Positions 63,335-64,000 of a stretch of DNA of 64,000 nt are shown in pieces. Under the pieces are notes generated by a model. It was not told where the DNA came from. It searched no databases and worked only from the letters and a program-made list of their open reading frames with translations. Position numbers and translations under genes: made by a program. The first letter of the stretch is position 1; each line of letters begins with the position of its first letter. This DNA is from Variovorax sp. UMC13 (GTDB taxonomy: Bacteria; Pseudomonadota; Gammaproteobacteria; Burkholderiales; Burkholderiaceae_C): positions 115,738 through 179,737 of the forward strand of contig NZ_LZZW01000007.1 of assembly GCF_014170375.1 (NCBI RefSeq), written 5' to 3'.

Positions 63335-64000
63335 ATGAGCGGCCAAGGCAAGCCCCTGCATCGGCTGCTGGTCCCGGGCTGGACCTTGCTGTGCTGCTGC
63401 GCACCGCTGGGCGTGGCCGCGCAGACGGTCACCACCGGGCCGCACTACTACGTCGACCCCCACAGCACCTTCCTGGTGGGCGCCACCGGCGCGGCCGGCA
63501 TCGATGCCGACGGCCACGGCGGCAAGTGCCACCGGGGGCCGATTCCCGGCTCGGCCGGTGCCACCGGGCCCACCATCAACCGCACCGTGACCTATGCGCC
63601 CGCGGCGGGCGCCTCCACCGGCACCATCATCGCCGCGGGCAGTTCCGGCGGCACCGGCGGTGCGGGCGGCAACGGTGACGGCGGCGGCCATTGCGGCGCG
63701 GGCGATTTCTACGGCATGGCCGGCGGCAACGGCGGCAACGTGACCGTGGTGGTGGATCCTGGCGCCAATGCGCCGGCTGCGGGCTATGCGGTGACCAACA
63801 CCGCCATCGTGGTGCTCAGCCACGGCGGCACCGGTGGCAAGGGCGGCGACAACACCCGCGCCAAGGCCCAGTACAGCGCGGGCGACGGCGGCGCGGCCGG
63901 CAACGGCGGCAGCCTGAACCTCACCAACCATGCGTCGCTCCAGGTGACGGGCGGGCCCACGGCCTTCGGCATCGTGGCGCAGAGCGCGGGCGGGCAGGGC
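63335..64000 (+). CDS. Glycine-rich autotransporter-like surface protein (N-terminal part)
   Basis: An open frame of 222 codons without a stop runs off the window. It starts at ATG 63335, with GGAG seven bases ahead. A signal-like N-terminus (RLLVPGWTLLCCCAPLGVAA, cleavage near AAQ-TVT) is followed by Gly/Ala/Asn-rich sequence with many GGxGG units (GGTGGAGGNGDGGG, GGNGGNVTVV, GGTGGKGGDN) and ends at AFGIVAQSAGGQG, a phrase typical of autotransporter passenger domains. A C-terminal beta-barrel is expected outside the window. Confidence 0.7.
   Translation, partial: MSGQGKPLHRLLVPGWTLLCCCAPLGVAAQTVTTGPHYYVDPHSTFLVGATGAAGIDADGHGGKCHRGPIPGSAGATGPTINRTVTYAPAAGASTGTIIAAGSSGGTGGAGGNGDGGGHCGAGDFYGMAGGNGGNVTVVVDPGANAPAAGYAVTNTAIVVLSHGGTGGKGGDNTRAKAQYSAGDGGAAGNGGSLNLTNHASLQVTGGPTAFGIVAQSAGGQG

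Noticed and set aside
63600..63950. Short GGC-rich repeats resembling a repeat array
   Set aside because: They are glycine codons in the surface-protein frame with no constant repeat unit or spacers, so not CRISPR.

Overview
The window is a high-GC chromosomal segment from a betaproteobacterium. Gene content and order point to the family Comamonadaceae, probably Variovorax or a close relative. The evidence is the rseP-bamA-skp-lpxD-fabZ-lpxA-lpxB-rnhB run, carA-carB with greA downstream, the exbB-exbD-lpxK-Trm112-kdsB-adk block next to lexA, an E. coli-type icd followed by a monomeric icd, several TTG/GTG starts (ftsH, exbB, xseA-side genes), and the protein sequences themselves. No tRNA, rRNA, IS element, prophage, CRISPR array or tract of foreign base composition was seen. 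Most of the DNA is core genome, densely packed, with many 1- to 29-nt gene overlaps.

Layout, left half. 1-7950 (+) is the outer-membrane biogenesis operon: end of rseP, bamA, skp, four lipid A/fatty acid genes, rnhB and a SpoU RNA methyltransferase. 8111-14359 (+) holds carA, carB, a Kdo-hydroxylase-like dioxygenase, greA and a DUF4149 membrane protein. 14360-15603 (-) holds a glycosyltransferase and a YhbY-type RNA-binding protein, the latter divergent from rlmE (15623). ftsH, folP, glmM, a MOSC protein and a GNAT protein follow to 21654. 21717-27245 (-) is a five-gene acyl-CoA degradation operon that contains its own Crp/Fnr-type regulator. A FimV-like protein (27328-29619) diverges from it. 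29662-31962 (-) has a D-2-hydroxyacid dehydrogenase, a small unknown protein and lexA with two SOS boxes; a divergent asparaginase shares that control region.

Layout, right half. 33046-36880 (-) is exbB-exbD-lpxK-Trm112-kdsB-adk. xseA, sodB, a DUF192 protein, a small secreted basic protein, the two isocitrate dehydrogenases, clpS-clpA, a cardiolipin synthase and exonuclease I follow to 49935. 49946-51082 (-) is an iron-type alcohol dehydrogenase. 51219-53017 (+) has an esterase and a hotdog thioesterase-GNAT fusion. 53029-57426 (+) is a Cache-domain histidine kinase, a NarL-type response regulator, CstA and a YbdD-like small protein, a plausible sensor-plus-pyruvate/peptide-transporter module. 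ygfZ (-) faces away from mltG-tmk-holB-pilZ-tatD and an ankyrin protein. The window ends inside a glycine-rich, autotransporter-like surface protein.

Much of the window makes or protects the Gram-negative envelope (BamA, Skp, LpxA/B/D/K, KdsB, KdoO-like, GlmM, MltG, Cls, ExbBD). The less ordinary signals are mostly regulatory DNA/RNA: a perfect hairpin that would bury the cstA ribosome-binding site, a nested hairpin just before the ftsH start, paired LexA boxes, several sharp palindromes or tandem repeats in promoter gaps, and three genes whose best -10 box lies only 6-7 nt before the start codon (predicted leaderless mRNAs). All of these are read by eye and none has been computed or tested.
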